A DNA stretch of 59,083 nucleotides from Winogradskya humida (GTDB lineage Bacteria > Actinomycetota > Actinomycetes > Mycobacteriales > Micromonosporaceae). The notes under the pieces are model-generated. The model was not told where the DNA came from. It did not search any database and saw only the letters and a program-made list of their open reading frames with translations. Shown in pieces: positions 40,470 to 48,919 of the stretch. The stretch is from assembly GCF_016862215.1 (NCBI RefSeq), contig NZ_BOMN01000085.1, forward strand, positions 1 through 59,083, read 5' to 3'. Made by a program: the position numbers and the translations under genes. Numbering within the stretch: the stretch's first letter is position 1; every line of letters begins with the position of its first letter.

Positions 40470-41525
40470 GTGACGCAGCGAGGCCAGGGAATGGCTGCTG
40501 ACATCGCAGAGCAGCCGGGGGGTTACGCACGGTTGCTGGAGGGGGAGCCCGCCAAGGCGATCGCGGAGGTGGCCGCCAAGGTCGCCGAGCACCGCCCCAA
40601 GCACGTCGTCTTCGTCGGCCGGGGCACCTCCGACCATGCCGCGCTCTACGGCGCCTACCTGACGGAGATCCGGCTCGGGATCCCGGTCGGGCTCGCCTCG
40701 CCAAGCGCGATCACCCTCTACGGTGCGCGGCCCGACCTCGCCGGCGCCCTCGTGGTCGGCGTCAGCCAGAGCGGCGGTTCGCCCGACCTCACCGAGGTGC
40801 TCAAGGTGGCCCGCGAGAGCGGCGCGCTGACCCTCGCCGTGACGAACAACCCGGCCTCCACGCTCGCCACGACCGCGGAGCTGTCCGTCGACGTCGCCGC
40901 GGGTCACGAGCGTGCGGTCGCCGCCACCAAGACGTACACCGCCGAGCTGCTGGCCCTGCTGCTGCTCGTCGAGGGAATCCGCAACGGCGACGGCACCCCC
41001 GCCGCCGAGGAGCGGGACGCGCTGGCCAAGCTGCCGGAGCTCGCCGAACGCACGCTCGGTGAGCACGGCGCGGACGAGCTGGCTCAGCGTTACCGGTTCG
41101 CGTCACGGCTGGTGACGACCGGGCGCGGGTACGCGTACCCGACGGCTCGTGAGACCGCCCTCAAGCTGATGGAGACGTCCTACCTGCCGGCCCTGGCCTT
41201 CTCGGGCGCCGACCTGCTGCACGGACCGCTCGCGATGACCGACCCCGACGTGCCCGTGCTCGCCGTCGTGGGCAGCGGCCCGGGCGGAAGCTCCATGGCC
41301 GACGTGGTGACCCGTCTCGGCGAGCGCCGCGCGGACGTCGTGACCATCGGTGCCCACGACATCGCGGGAGCCTCCGGCCGGCTCGCCGTGCCCGAGGTGG
41401 ACGAGCGCTATGCGCCGTTGCTGGACATCCTGCCGCTGCAGAAGCTCGCGCTCTCGCTCGCGCTGGCCCGTGGCGAGGACCCCGACGCACCCCGCGGTCT
41501 GAAGAAGGTCACCGCGACCCTCTGA
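40470..41525 (+). CDS. SIS-domain protein, GlmS/NagB-II-like
   Basis: A 351-aa protein with two SIS (sugar isomerase) domains and no glutaminase domain. SIS1 begins VVFVGRGTSDHAALYGAYL (about 45-63) with VVGVSQSGGSPDLTEVL and AATKTYTAELLAL; SIS2 contains LVTTGRGYAYPTARETALKL and SGADLLHGPLAM. This is the GlmS-isomerase-like group used as glucosamine-6-phosphate deaminase or sugar aldose-ketose enzyme in actinobacteria. The GTG at 40470 has GGGGAGGAA upstream. The pdtaS gene follows 27 bases on. Confidence 0.85.
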   Translation: MTQRGQGMAADIAEQPGGYARLLEGEPAKAIAEVAAKVAEHRPKHVVFVGRGTSDHAALYGAYLTEIRLGIPVGLASPSAITLYGARPDLAGALVVGVSQSGGSPDLTEVLKVARESGALTLAVTNNPASTLATTAELSVDVAAGHERAVAATKTYTAELLALLLLVEGIRNGDGTPAAEERDALAKLPELAERTLGEHGADELAQRYRFASRLVTTGRGYAYPTARETALKLMETSYLPALAFSGADLLHGPLAMTDPDVPVLAVVGSGPGGSSMADVVTRLGERRADVVTIGAHDIAGASGRLAVPEVDERYAPLLDILPLQKLALSLALARGEDPDAPRGLKKVTATL

Positions 41526-41552
41526 GAAATGTCGGCGTGGCAGTCTTGGTCC

Positions 41553-43100
41553 GTGTCCACGCTGCGCGATCTCGCTGAAGAGCACACCGGCCTCGGCCCG
41601 GCCGACATCGATCACCTCACCCGGCTCGCCGGCGACTGGCAGCTGCTCTCCGACCTGTCCTTCGCCGACCTGCTGCTCTGGGTGCCGGTCCGGGGCGAGC
41701 CGGGCCGGCCCCGCTCCTTCCTCTGCGTCGCCCAGGTGCGCCCCACCACGGCGCCGACGGCGTACCAGGACGATCAGGTCGGCAAGATCGTCGGCGGGCC
41801 GGAGGTGGCGCACCTGGACATCGCGTTCGCGCAGGGCCGCATCTGGCGCGAGGGCGACCCGGTCTGGTACGGCGACACCCCCGCACGGCACGAGGCCATC
41901 CCGGTCCGGCTGCGCGGCGACGACGAGAACGTCGAGATCATCGGCGTGATCGGGCGGGACACCAACCTCTCCACCGCGCGTACGCCCAGCCAGCTGGAGC
42001 TCAACTACCTCACCACCGCCGACGACCTCGCCCAGATGGTCTCCGACGGGACGTTCCCGCCGCCCCGGCACACCGGCGAGACCACCTCGGCGCCCCGCGT
42101 CGGCGACGGTCTGATCCGCCTCGACGCGGTCGGCAAGGTCACCTACGCGAGCCCGAACGCGCAGTCGGCGTACCGTCGGCTCGGTTTCAATGCCCACCTC
42201 GTGGGTGAGGAATTGTCGGTGCTCTCGAGCCGCCTGGCCGCCGACCCGCTGGAAGGCACCGACGCGGCCGAGCGGATCCTGACCTCCCTACGGGGCGAAG
42301 CGCCGCCGCGCAAAGAGGTCGAGGCGCGCGGCGCGACCGTGCTGATGCGGGCCCTGCCGTTGATGCCCGCGGGCGTGCCCATCGGCGCGCTGGTGCTGGT
42401 CCGCGACGTCACCGAGGTCCGCCGCCGGGACCGCGCCCTGATGACCAAGGACGCGACGATCAGGGAGATCCACCATCGGGTCAAGAACAACCTGCAGACG
42501 GTGGCGGCGCTGCTGCGCCTGCAGGCCCGCCGGGTGAACGCCCCCGAGGCCAGAATGGCCCTGCAGGAATCGGTGCGTAGGGTCGCGTCGATCGCCCTGG
42601 TCCACGAGACCCTCTCGATGTCGAGCGACGAGGCGGTCGAGTTCGACGGCATCGTCGACCGGGTCGCCTCAGCCGCGGCCGAGGTCGCCGCCACCGAGAT
42701 CACCGTCAAGATGCGCCGCGAGGGCACGTTCGGCGTGCTGCCCGCGGAGATCGCGACCTCGCTGGTGATGGTCCTCAACGAGCTGCTGATCAACGCGGTC
42801 GAGCACGGCTTCCCCGCCCCGGACGACTCGGAGGAGCTGCCGCCGCTCTCGCTGACCCCGCCGGAGCCGGTCGGCGAGGTCGTGGTGTCGGCACACCGCT
42901 TCCGCAAGCAACTGCACGTCACGGTCGCCGACAACGGCAAGGGCCTGCCCCCGGAGTTCCACGCCGAGTCGAGCCAGCGGCTGGGGCTGCAGATCGTGCG
43001 CGCCCTGGCCACGGGCGAGCTGCGCGGGACCATCGAGCTGCGTAACAGGGCAGGCGGCGGCACCGAGGCCGTCCTCGTCGTCCCGCTGGGCAAACGCTAA
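41553..43100 (+). CDS. pdtaS: PdtaS-type sensor histidine kinase
   Basis: A 515-aa soluble kinase with the mycobacterial PdtaS order: N-terminal GAF-like domain (about 1-150, DWQLLSDLSFADLLLWVP), PAS domain (about 185-295), HWE/HisKA_2 helix with the phospho-acceptor in IREIHHRVKNNLQTVAALLRLQARR (about 304-328, with HRVKNNLQ as signature) and HATPase (about 395-515, NELLINAVEHG, DNGKGLP, LGLQIVRAL). Its partner PdtaR, an ANTAR RNA-binding regulator, is not here. GTG 41553 gives the family start MSTLRDLAEEHT; an upstream ATG 41529 is also in frame. The 3' end overlaps the convergent glycosyltransferase gene by 4 bp. Confidence 0.92.
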   Translation: MSTLRDLAEEHTGLGPADIDHLTRLAGDWQLLSDLSFADLLLWVPVRGEPGRPRSFLCVAQVRPTTAPTAYQDDQVGKIVGGPEVAHLDIAFAQGRIWREGDPVWYGDTPARHEAIPVRLRGDDENVEIIGVIGRDTNLSTARTPSQLELNYLTTADDLAQMVSDGTFPPPRHTGETTSAPRVGDGLIRLDAVGKVTYASPNAQSAYRRLGFNAHLVGEELSVLSSRLAADPLEGTDAAERILTSLRGEAPPRKEVEARGATVLMRALPLMPAGVPIGALVLVRDVTEVRRRDRALMTKDATIREIHHRVKNNLQTVAALLRLQARRVNAPEARMALQESVRRVASIALVHETLSMSSDEAVEFDGIVDRVASAAAEVAATEITVKMRREGTFGVLPAEIATSLVMVLNELLINAVEHGFPAPDDSEELPPLSLTPPEPVGEVVVSAHRFRKQLHVTVADNGKGLPPEFHAESSQRLGLQIVRALATGELRGTIELRNRAGGGTEAVLVVPLGKR

Positions 43101-44485
43101 CGGCGGGTGAAGAGGGCCAGTGTGATTCCGGGTACGCGGTAGCGCGCCGTTTCCTCGAAGGCGCTGGTGAGCAGGGCCTGCTCGGCGCTTGTGAGCTGGT
43201 CCGTGGGGCTCGCCCTGCGGCCGGTGGTGAGGCTGTCGGGGCTCAGGGTCCAGAGGCGGGTAGCGGGGGCGAGGCAGGGTGCCGGGTCGGGGCACTCGGT
43301 CGGCCACAGCGAGTTGTTCTGTTCTGCCGTGGCGGCGAGCAGCAGGTCGCGGGGCAGGTTGTCGCCGTTGTAGTAGTGCATGGCGGTGTCGGGGAGCTGC
43401 CAGCCGGCGCGGTCGGCGTACACGATGGCGTCTCCGGGTTGGGCATGGGCGCGGAGCAGGGTGGCGGCGGCCCGGTAGTCGACGCCGCTGTGCTCGCGGC
43501 GGATCTCCGCCTGTTTCGGGAGGCCGATCAGGGCGAGCACGAGCACGGCCACGAGGGCGAGCGGGAGGCTGACGCGGGACAGGCCGTGGGCTGCGAGCGC
43601 GCAGAGCAGTGGGACCACGAAGAGCAGGTAACGCGGTACGAACATGGGCGTGACCAGCTGGTCTATCGCGTACAAGCCGAGGATCGGAAGCACCGCGGTC
43701 AGCAGGAGCGGACTGCCGCCGACCGCTGCCAGGGCCAGGATCGCGCCGCCGATGATGCCGGAGAGAAACAGGTAGTCCGGGATGTTCGCCAGCGTCGTGG
43801 GCGTGGCGCGATGCAGCCAGTCGAGCTGCTTGCCACGCTGATCGAGGCCGAGCAGCAGAAGCGGCGTGAGCGCTGCCACCGCGACTGCCGCGGTCGGAAT
43901 CCAGGCGACCAGGCGGCGCCGGGCGATCACCAGATGCCCGGCGAGGATCAGCAGGGCGATCACATGCGCAAGACCAAGCAGGACAACGCATGTTCCGTAC
44001 GCACACCAGCGCCACCATCGCCCCTGCTCCACCGCCTTGACGAGCAGCAGCGTGGCCAGGGTGGCGAACAGCGCGGCGAACGCGTACCCGCGGGCCTCCT
44101 GCGCGTACCGGGAGACGACGGGCATCGCCGCGACCAGCAGGCCGGCGAGCAGCGCGGGCCCCGGGCCCAGCAGGCGCCGGGCCAGCAACGCGGTGACCAG
44201 CGCCGTGGCGGTCATGGCGACCAGGGACGGCAGCCGCAACGCCAACGGCGAGTCGCCGAGCAGGCCCATCGAGAAGTGGACCACCACGTAGTACGGCACC
44301 GAGGCGGCGTCGATGTGCTGACCCAGCGCGACGATCTCGGACACCGGTCGCCGGGCCGCACTCCAAGTGGCCAGCTCGTCGCGCCACAACTCGGGCCTCG
44401 ACGCTTGATAGGAGACCGCGAATCCCGTCAGGACCGTGGGCAGCAGCCAGCACAGCAAAGGGCGCAGACCGGCACGGGTGACCAC
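43097..44485 (-). CDS. GT39/ArnT-like membrane glycosyltransferase
   Basis: A 462-aa polytopic protein with about ten transmembrane helices and a large first loop holding RPELWRDELATWSAARRP. The conserved D-E pair there is the polyprenyl-phosphate-sugar site of GT-C enzymes such as ArnT and PMT. SRYAQEARGYAF and PRYLLFVVPLL are shared with the next gene. A C-terminal soluble part (about 355-462) follows. GTG 44485 is the only nearby start. It is a paralogue of the gene upstream (44503-46026), 17 bp away. Confidence 0.8.
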   Translation of the reverse strand: MVTRAGLRPLLCWLLPTVLTGFAVSYQASRPELWRDELATWSAARRPVSEIVALGQHIDAASVPYYVVVHFSMGLLGDSPLALRLPSLVAMTATALVTALLARRLLGPGPALLAGLLVAAMPVVSRYAQEARGYAFAALFATLATLLLVKAVEQGRWWRWCAYGTCVVLLGLAHVIALLILAGHLVIARRRLVAWIPTAAVAVAALTPLLLLGLDQRGKQLDWLHRATPTTLANIPDYLFLSGIIGGAILALAAVGGSPLLLTAVLPILGLYAIDQLVTPMFVPRYLLFVVPLLCALAAHGLSRVSLPLALVAVLVLALIGLPKQAEIRREHSGVDYRAAATLLRAHAQPGDAIVYADRAGWQLPDTAMHYYNGDNLPRDLLLAATAEQNNSLWPTECPDPAPCLAPATRLWTLSPDSLTTGRRASPTDQLTSAEQALLTSAFEETARYRVPGITLALFTRR

Positions 44486-44502
44486 ACCACCACCGTTACA
44501 GG

Positions 44503-46026
44503 TCAGCCTGTGCGGCGCTCGAATAGTGCGATTGTGCCGAGCGGGATCACCCAGTAGCCGGTGCGCTTGTACTCGGCGGTGAACTTCGCCTTCAGCTGTG
44601 GGCCCAGGTTGGACAGGGCATCGCCGCCCTGGCGTGCGCCGACGTACCAGACGCGCTGGTTGTCGAAGCAGGTCACGTCGGGGCATTCGACCGCGTCGAG
44701 CTGGCCGACCTCGGCTGCCGTACGGCGCAGCATGACGTCCTTGGGCTTGATCTTCTCGTCGCGCATCTCGTAGTCGAGGCCGGAGCGTACGGACCAGGTG
44801 CTGATCCGGCCGTAGACGATCGCGTCGCCGGGCTGCTGGTGCTTCTCGACGATGCCCGCCGCGACCCGGAAGTCCATGCCGCCGTGCGAGCGGTCGTCGC
44901 GGACGCTCTGCTGGAACTCGAAGCCGACCGCGGCGATCAGGAGCACGGCGGTGAGCGAGCGCCAGGGCAGGCCGCGCAGTGCCACCGCGGCGAGCAGGGC
45001 CAGCGGCGCGATCACGTAGAGGACGTAGCGGGGGACCCACAACGACGACGTGAAGAACGAGACGGTGATCAGCACGACCGGCGGGAGGACGGCCAGCGCG
45101 GCAAGTTCACCGAGCAGCTTGGGGCGCTCCCACCGTGCCGCGAGGGCCAGACCGATGACCAGCAGGCCGACCACCCGTTCGCCGAAGATGACGCCCGGCG
45201 CGATCAGGACCTGGTGCAGGTCCATCTCGGGGACCCACTCGAGCTGGGTGCCGCGCTGGGTCAGGCCCAGCCGGATCAGCGGGGAGACCAGCGCGATCGC
45301 GGCCGCCACGACGACCGGCCAGCGGATGAGCAGCCTGCGGTCGTGGTCGGCGGACCAGCGTACGGCGACCGCCACCACATGCCCGCTGAGTACCAGCAGC
45401 CCCAGCATGTGGGTGTAGCCGAGCAGGGTGAGCGCCGCGCCGTACGCGATCCACCGCCACCAGGACGGCCTGCTCAGCGCCACGTAGAGCAGCAGCGTGC
45501 TGAGGATCGCGAACAGGAACGAGAAGCCGTACGCCCGAGCGTCCTGCGCGTAACGCGACATCTGCGGGACGAGCGCGACGATGAGCCCGCCCACGAGCCC
45601 GACGCCGGGGGTGAAGAGCCGCCGTCCGAGCTCGCCGACCAGCCCGACGCCGATCGCGACCGCCAGCAGGGAGGGCAGCCGGAACCAGCCCAGCGAGTCG
45701 CCGAACACGCTCGTCCAGTAGTGCATGAACAGGTAGTACGGCGAGATGACGCCGTCCATGTGACCCGCGAAGTCGATGAGCTGGGCCGGCGTACGCATCG
45801 CCGCCGACCAGGTCGCGTGCTCGTCCCAGCCGAGCGCCGGCTCGACCCACCCGATCCGGCCGATGATCAACATGGCCAGAGCGGGAATCAGCCATGGGAT
45901 GACCCGCGGCCACCAGGCAAATCGGGACGAAGATTCGATCTTGGGCTCGATGGGGGCGATCACCGAGCGGTTGTAGCCCGGCCGGGTGAATCGGCGCCCC
46001 CGTGGAGGGTTCGTGCGAGTGAACAC
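44503..46026 (-). CDS. GT39/ArnT-like membrane glycosyltransferase
   Basis: A 507-aa GT-C type protein with an N-terminal cytoplasmic stretch, about ten transmembrane helices, and the loop-1 motif WVEPALGWDEHATWSAAMR with the Asp-Glu pair. MSRYAQDARAYGFSFLFA and WVPRYVLYVIAPLALL align with its neighbour, so the two arose by duplication. The sugar and acceptor are unknown; cell-surface glycan or protein mannosylation is plausible. The GTG at 46026 has no ribosome binding site; TAACAC lies 11-16 bases upstream within a palindrome shared with the sulfite reductase promoter region. Confidence 0.8.
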   Translation of the reverse strand: MFTRTNPPRGRRFTRPGYNRSVIAPIEPKIESSSRFAWWPRVIPWLIPALAMLIIGRIGWVEPALGWDEHATWSAAMRTPAQLIDFAGHMDGVISPYYLFMHYWTSVFGDSLGWFRLPSLLAVAIGVGLVGELGRRLFTPGVGLVGGLIVALVPQMSRYAQDARAYGFSFLFAILSTLLLYVALSRPSWWRWIAYGAALTLLGYTHMLGLLVLSGHVVAVAVRWSADHDRRLLIRWPVVVAAAIALVSPLIRLGLTQRGTQLEWVPEMDLHQVLIAPGVIFGERVVGLLVIGLALAARWERPKLLGELAALAVLPPVVLITVSFFTSSLWVPRYVLYVIAPLALLAAVALRGLPWRSLTAVLLIAAVGFEFQQSVRDDRSHGGMDFRVAAGIVEKHQQPGDAIVYGRISTWSVRSGLDYEMRDEKIKPKDVMLRRTAAEVGQLDAVECPDVTCFDNQRVWYVGARQGGDALSNLGPQLKAKFTAEYKRTGYWVIPLGTIALFERRTG

Positions 46027-46028
46027 TT

Positions 46029-46049
46029 GTGACAGGTGTTACCTGACAC
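46029..46049. promoter_or_regulatory. Near-perfect palindrome between glycosyltransferase and sulfur operon
   Basis: Arms GTGACAGGT (46029-46037) and ACCTGACAC (46041-46049) around GTT match at 8 of 9 positions. The site abuts the GTG of the leftward gene and lies 59 bases before the leader peptide of the sulfate-assimilation operon, a good place for a repressor controlling one or both. Confidence 0.55.
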
Positions 46050-46107
46050 ACTCCCGAAATCTGGACCCCTCTGGCCCAGAATGCCTCCGCGTGAGAGGCT
46101 TGCGGAC

Positions 46108-46194
46108 ATGACCGCTGCAGTTGACCGCCGCTTCGTGGCCCGCCGCCACGTGGATTACGGCCGTGTCCGCAGCGCGATGTGTCCGGGTTCCTGA
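46108..46194 (+). CDS. Cysteine-type leader peptide of the sulfur operon
   Basis: A 28-codon ORF: MTAAVDRRFVARRHVDYGRV then RSAMCPGS. The pattern RRHVD-x2-RV-x-SA-x-C recurs in short leader peptides upstream of sulfur and cysteine genes in actinobacteria, where stalling at Cys codons controls the downstream genes. One Cys codon (TGT, 46180) sits three codons before the stop. GAGAGG lies about ten bases before the ATG. The stop is 117 bases before the sulfite reductase start. Confidence 0.75.
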   Translation: MTAAVDRRFVARRHVDYGRVRSAMCPGS

Positions 46195-46311
46195 CGCCGC
46201 CCGACTTCTATGTCCGGGTGCGCAAGACGCCCGGCTTTCTCCTGACACCGAAGTCCTGAGACCCGCCGTGAGCGTCGAGCCGCGCCCACGAGTCTCCGGA
46301 GGATCGCCGAC

Positions 46312-48003
46312 ATGGCGCCCAGCAACGCCCCCGCAACCCCGGCCGCCCGCCCTCGCAAGGCGCGTGGCGAGGGTCAGTGGGCGCTCGGACACCGCGAGCC
46401 GCTGAACCCCAACGAGCGGATCAAGAAGGACGACAACCCGCTCAACGTTCGCGCCCGCATCGAGAACATCTACGCCCACACCGGGTTCGCCGGCATCGAC
46501 CCGCAGGACCTGCGCGGCCGTTTCCGCTGGTGGGGGCTCTACACCCAGCGCAAGGCGGGCATCGACGGCGGCCGCACGGCCGTGCTCGAGCCGCACGAGC
46601 TGGAAGACGAGTTCTTCATGCTCCGCATCCGCATCGACGGCGGTTCGCTCACCGTCGCGCAGCTGCGGGTCATCGCGGACATCTCCAAGGAGTTCGGCCG
46701 CGACACCGCCGACCTCACCGACCGGCAGAACATCCAGCTGCACTGGATCCGCGTCGAGGACATGCCGGAGATCTGGCGGCGGCTCGAAGCGGTCGGCCTG
46801 GAGACCACCGAGGCCTGCGGCGACTGCCCGCGCATCGTGCTCGGCAGCCCGGTCGCGGGAGTGTCGACCGACGAGGTCATCGACCCGACAGCGGCGATCG
46901 ACACGATCCTCGAGCGCTACATCGGCGACCCGCGCTACTCCAACCTGCCGCGGAAGTTCAAGACGTCGATCTCCTGGCTGGCGGACACGCCGTACCAGGT
47001 CCAGGACATCGCGTTCCTCGGTGTCGACCACCCCGAGTACGGCCCCGGCTTCGACCTCTGGGTCGGCGGCGGGCTGTCCACCAACCCGCGTCTCGCCGAG
47101 CGGGTCGGCGTGTGGGTCCCGCTGAACGAGATCCCGGACGTCTGGGAGGCCGTCGTCGGCGTCTACCGCGACTACGGATACCGCCGCCTGCGCACCCGTG
47201 CCCGGCTCAAGTTCCTGATCGCCGACTGGGGCATCACGAAGTTCCGCGAGGTGCTCGAGAAGGAATACCTCGGCCGCACGCTGCTCGACGGGCCCTCGGC
47301 CGAGCTGCCCGAGAAGCCGATCGACCACATCGGCGTGCACAAGCAGCTCGACGGCGCCAACTACATCGGTGCCGCCCCGGTTGTCGGGCGCTCCTCCGGG
47401 ACGCAGCTCGGCAAGGTGGCCGACCTCGCGCAGGCGCACGGGTCGGATCGGGTGCGGCTCACGCCGTACCAGAAGCTGCTCGTTCTTGACGTCGCCGACG
47501 ACCAGGTGGAACCGATCGTCTCCGGGCTGCGCGAGATCGGGCTGGAGGCCCGCCCCTCGGCCTGGCGCCGAGGCACGATGGCCTGCACCGGCATCGAGTA
47601 CTGCAAGCTCGCCATCGTCGAGACCAAGGCCCGGGGCGAGGAGCTGGTGGCCCGGCTCGAGGAGCGCCTGCGGGACTTCGACACCGACATCTCCATCCAC
47701 ATCAACGGCTGCCCCAACGCCTGCGCCCGCACCCAGGTCGCCGACATCGGGCTCAAGGGCATGCTCGTCATGAACCCCCACGGCGAGCAGGTGGAGGGCT
47801 TCCAGGTCCACCTCGGCGGCGGGCTCGGCATGGCGCAGGGTCAGACCGCCGGCTTCGGCCGCAAACTGCGGGGCCTCAAGGCAACCGCGGAGGAGCTCCC
47901 GGCGTACGTCGAGCGCCTCGCCCTTCGCTATCTGGACGGGCGCACCCCGGGCGAGTCCTTCGCCGACTGGGTCGTCCGCGCCGACGAGGAGTTGCTGAAA
48001 TGA
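46312..48003 (+). CDS. sir: Ferredoxin-dependent sulfite reductase
   Basis: A 563-aa siroheme/[4Fe-4S] enzyme reducing sulfite to sulfide. Two ferredoxin-like halves are visible (RWWGLYTQRKAGIDGGRTA; DLTDRQNIQLHWIR; ACGDCPRIVLGSPVAG) and the cofactor-binding cysteines C-x5-C in MACTGIEYCK and C-x3-C in NGCPNACAR. Very close to actinobacterial SirA/Sir (older name nirA). The ATG at 46312 has GGAGGA 8 bases upstream. First enzyme of the operon: sir, zinc ribbon, cysH, chelatase, with successive overlaps. Confidence 0.95.
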   Translation: MAPSNAPATPAARPRKARGEGQWALGHREPLNPNERIKKDDNPLNVRARIENIYAHTGFAGIDPQDLRGRFRWWGLYTQRKAGIDGGRTAVLEPHELEDEFFMLRIRIDGGSLTVAQLRVIADISKEFGRDTADLTDRQNIQLHWIRVEDMPEIWRRLEAVGLETTEACGDCPRIVLGSPVAGVSTDEVIDPTAAIDTILERYIGDPRYSNLPRKFKTSISWLADTPYQVQDIAFLGVDHPEYGPGFDLWVGGGLSTNPRLAERVGVWVPLNEIPDVWEAVVGVYRDYGYRRLRTRARLKFLIADWGITKFREVLEKEYLGRTLLDGPSAELPEKPIDHIGVHKQLDGANYIGAAPVVGRSSGTQLGKVADLAQAHGSDRVRLTPYQKLLVLDVADDQVEPIVSGLREIGLEARPSAWRRGTMACTGIEYCKLAIVETKARGEELVARLEERLRDFDTDISIHINGCPNACARTQVADIGLKGMLVMNPHGEQVEGFQVHLGGGLGMAQGQTAGFGRKLRGLKATAEELPAYVERLALRYLDGRTPGESFADWVVRADEELLK

Positions 48004-48158
48004 GCGACGCCCGGAGCACCCCGCTCTACTGCCCCTACTGCGGCGAAGAAGATCTTTACCCGAACGAGGCCTCGCACGGAGCGTGGGAGTGCCATGCCTG
48101 CACCCGCGTGTTCACCGTCAAGTTCAACGGGCTGCTTTCCAAGGGAGTGAACCGATGA
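48000..48158 (+). CDS. Small zinc-ribbon protein in sulfate-assimilation operon
   Basis: A 52-aa protein with two CxxC knuckles (YCPYCGEEDLYP and WECHACTRVFTV), 18 residues apart, forming a zinc ribbon. Its ATG overlaps the sir stop (ATGA) and its own stop overlaps the cysH start in the same way, so translation is tightly coupled on both sides. Small proteins of this kind are conserved between sir and cysH in actinobacteria. A structural or electron-transfer role with Sir or CysH is inferred, not shown. Confidence 0.88.
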   Translation: MSDARSTPLYCPYCGEEDLYPNEASHGAWECHACTRVFTVKFNGLLSKGVNR

Positions 48159-48919
48159 CCGTGGTGACCGCAGCCAATCTCGGCCTGATAAACCTGGGGG
48201 CTCCTGCCACCCCCGCCGACCCGGCCCGCCGCTCACGCGCTGAGCTCGAAGCGCTGGCCCTCGAGGGCGCCGAGCTGCTGAAGGACGCCCCCGCCGAGGA
48301 GATCGCACGCTGGGCCGCGTCGACGTTCGGCGAGCGCTTCTGCGTGACCAGCTCGATGGCCGACGCCGTCGTCGCCCACCTGTTCTCCCGGGCCGCCCCC
48401 GGCGTCGACGTGGTCTTCCTCGACACCGGCCTGCACTTCCCCGAGACACTCAGGGTCCGCGACATCGTGGCCCGGACCATGGACGTCAACGTCCGCTCGA
48501 TCCGCCCCCGGATGACCGTCGGCCAGCAGGACGGCGAGTTCGGCCCCCGCCTGTTCGCCCGCAGCCCCGACGAGTGCTGCTTCATCCGCAAGGTCGAGCC
48601 CCTCGAGCGCGCCCTGTCCGACTACGACTCCTGGGCCACCGGCCTGCGCCGCGACGAGTCCCCGACCCGGGCGAACACCCCGGTCGTCGCGTTCGACCAG
48701 AAAAAGGGCAAGGTCAAGGTCAACCCCATCGCGGCCTGGACCCAGAGCGACGTCGACACCTACATCGCCCGCTGGAACGTCCCGGTCAACGAGCTCTTCA
48801 AGAAGGGCTACGGCTCCATCGGCTGCTGGCCGTGCACCCGCCGCACCAAGGCCGGCGAGGACCCGCGCGCCGGCCGCTGGGCGATGTTCGAGAAGACCGA
48901 ATGCGGCCTCCACGTCTAG
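48155..48919 (+). CDS. cysH: Adenylyl-sulfate (APS) reductase
   Basis: A 254-aa PAPS/APS reductase. VTSSMADAVVAHLF is the PP-loop-like nucleotide region. The paired cysteines in DECCFIRKVEPL and the later CWPCTRRT ligate a [4Fe-4S] cluster, the mark of APS rather than PAPS reductases. The C-terminal TECGLHV carries the catalytic Cys. The ATG at 48155 has AAGGGAG 8 bases upstream and overlaps the zinc-ribbon stop. It makes sulfite for Sir from APS. Confidence 0.94.
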   Translation: MTVVTAANLGLINLGAPATPADPARRSRAELEALALEGAELLKDAPAEEIARWAASTFGERFCVTSSMADAVVAHLFSRAAPGVDVVFLDTGLHFPETLRVRDIVARTMDVNVRSIRPRMTVGQQDGEFGPRLFARSPDECCFIRKVEPLERALSDYDSWATGLRRDESPTRANTPVVAFDQKKGKVKVNPIAAWTQSDVDTYIARWNVPVNELFKKGYGSIGCWPCTRRTKAGEDPRAGRWAMFEKTECGLHV

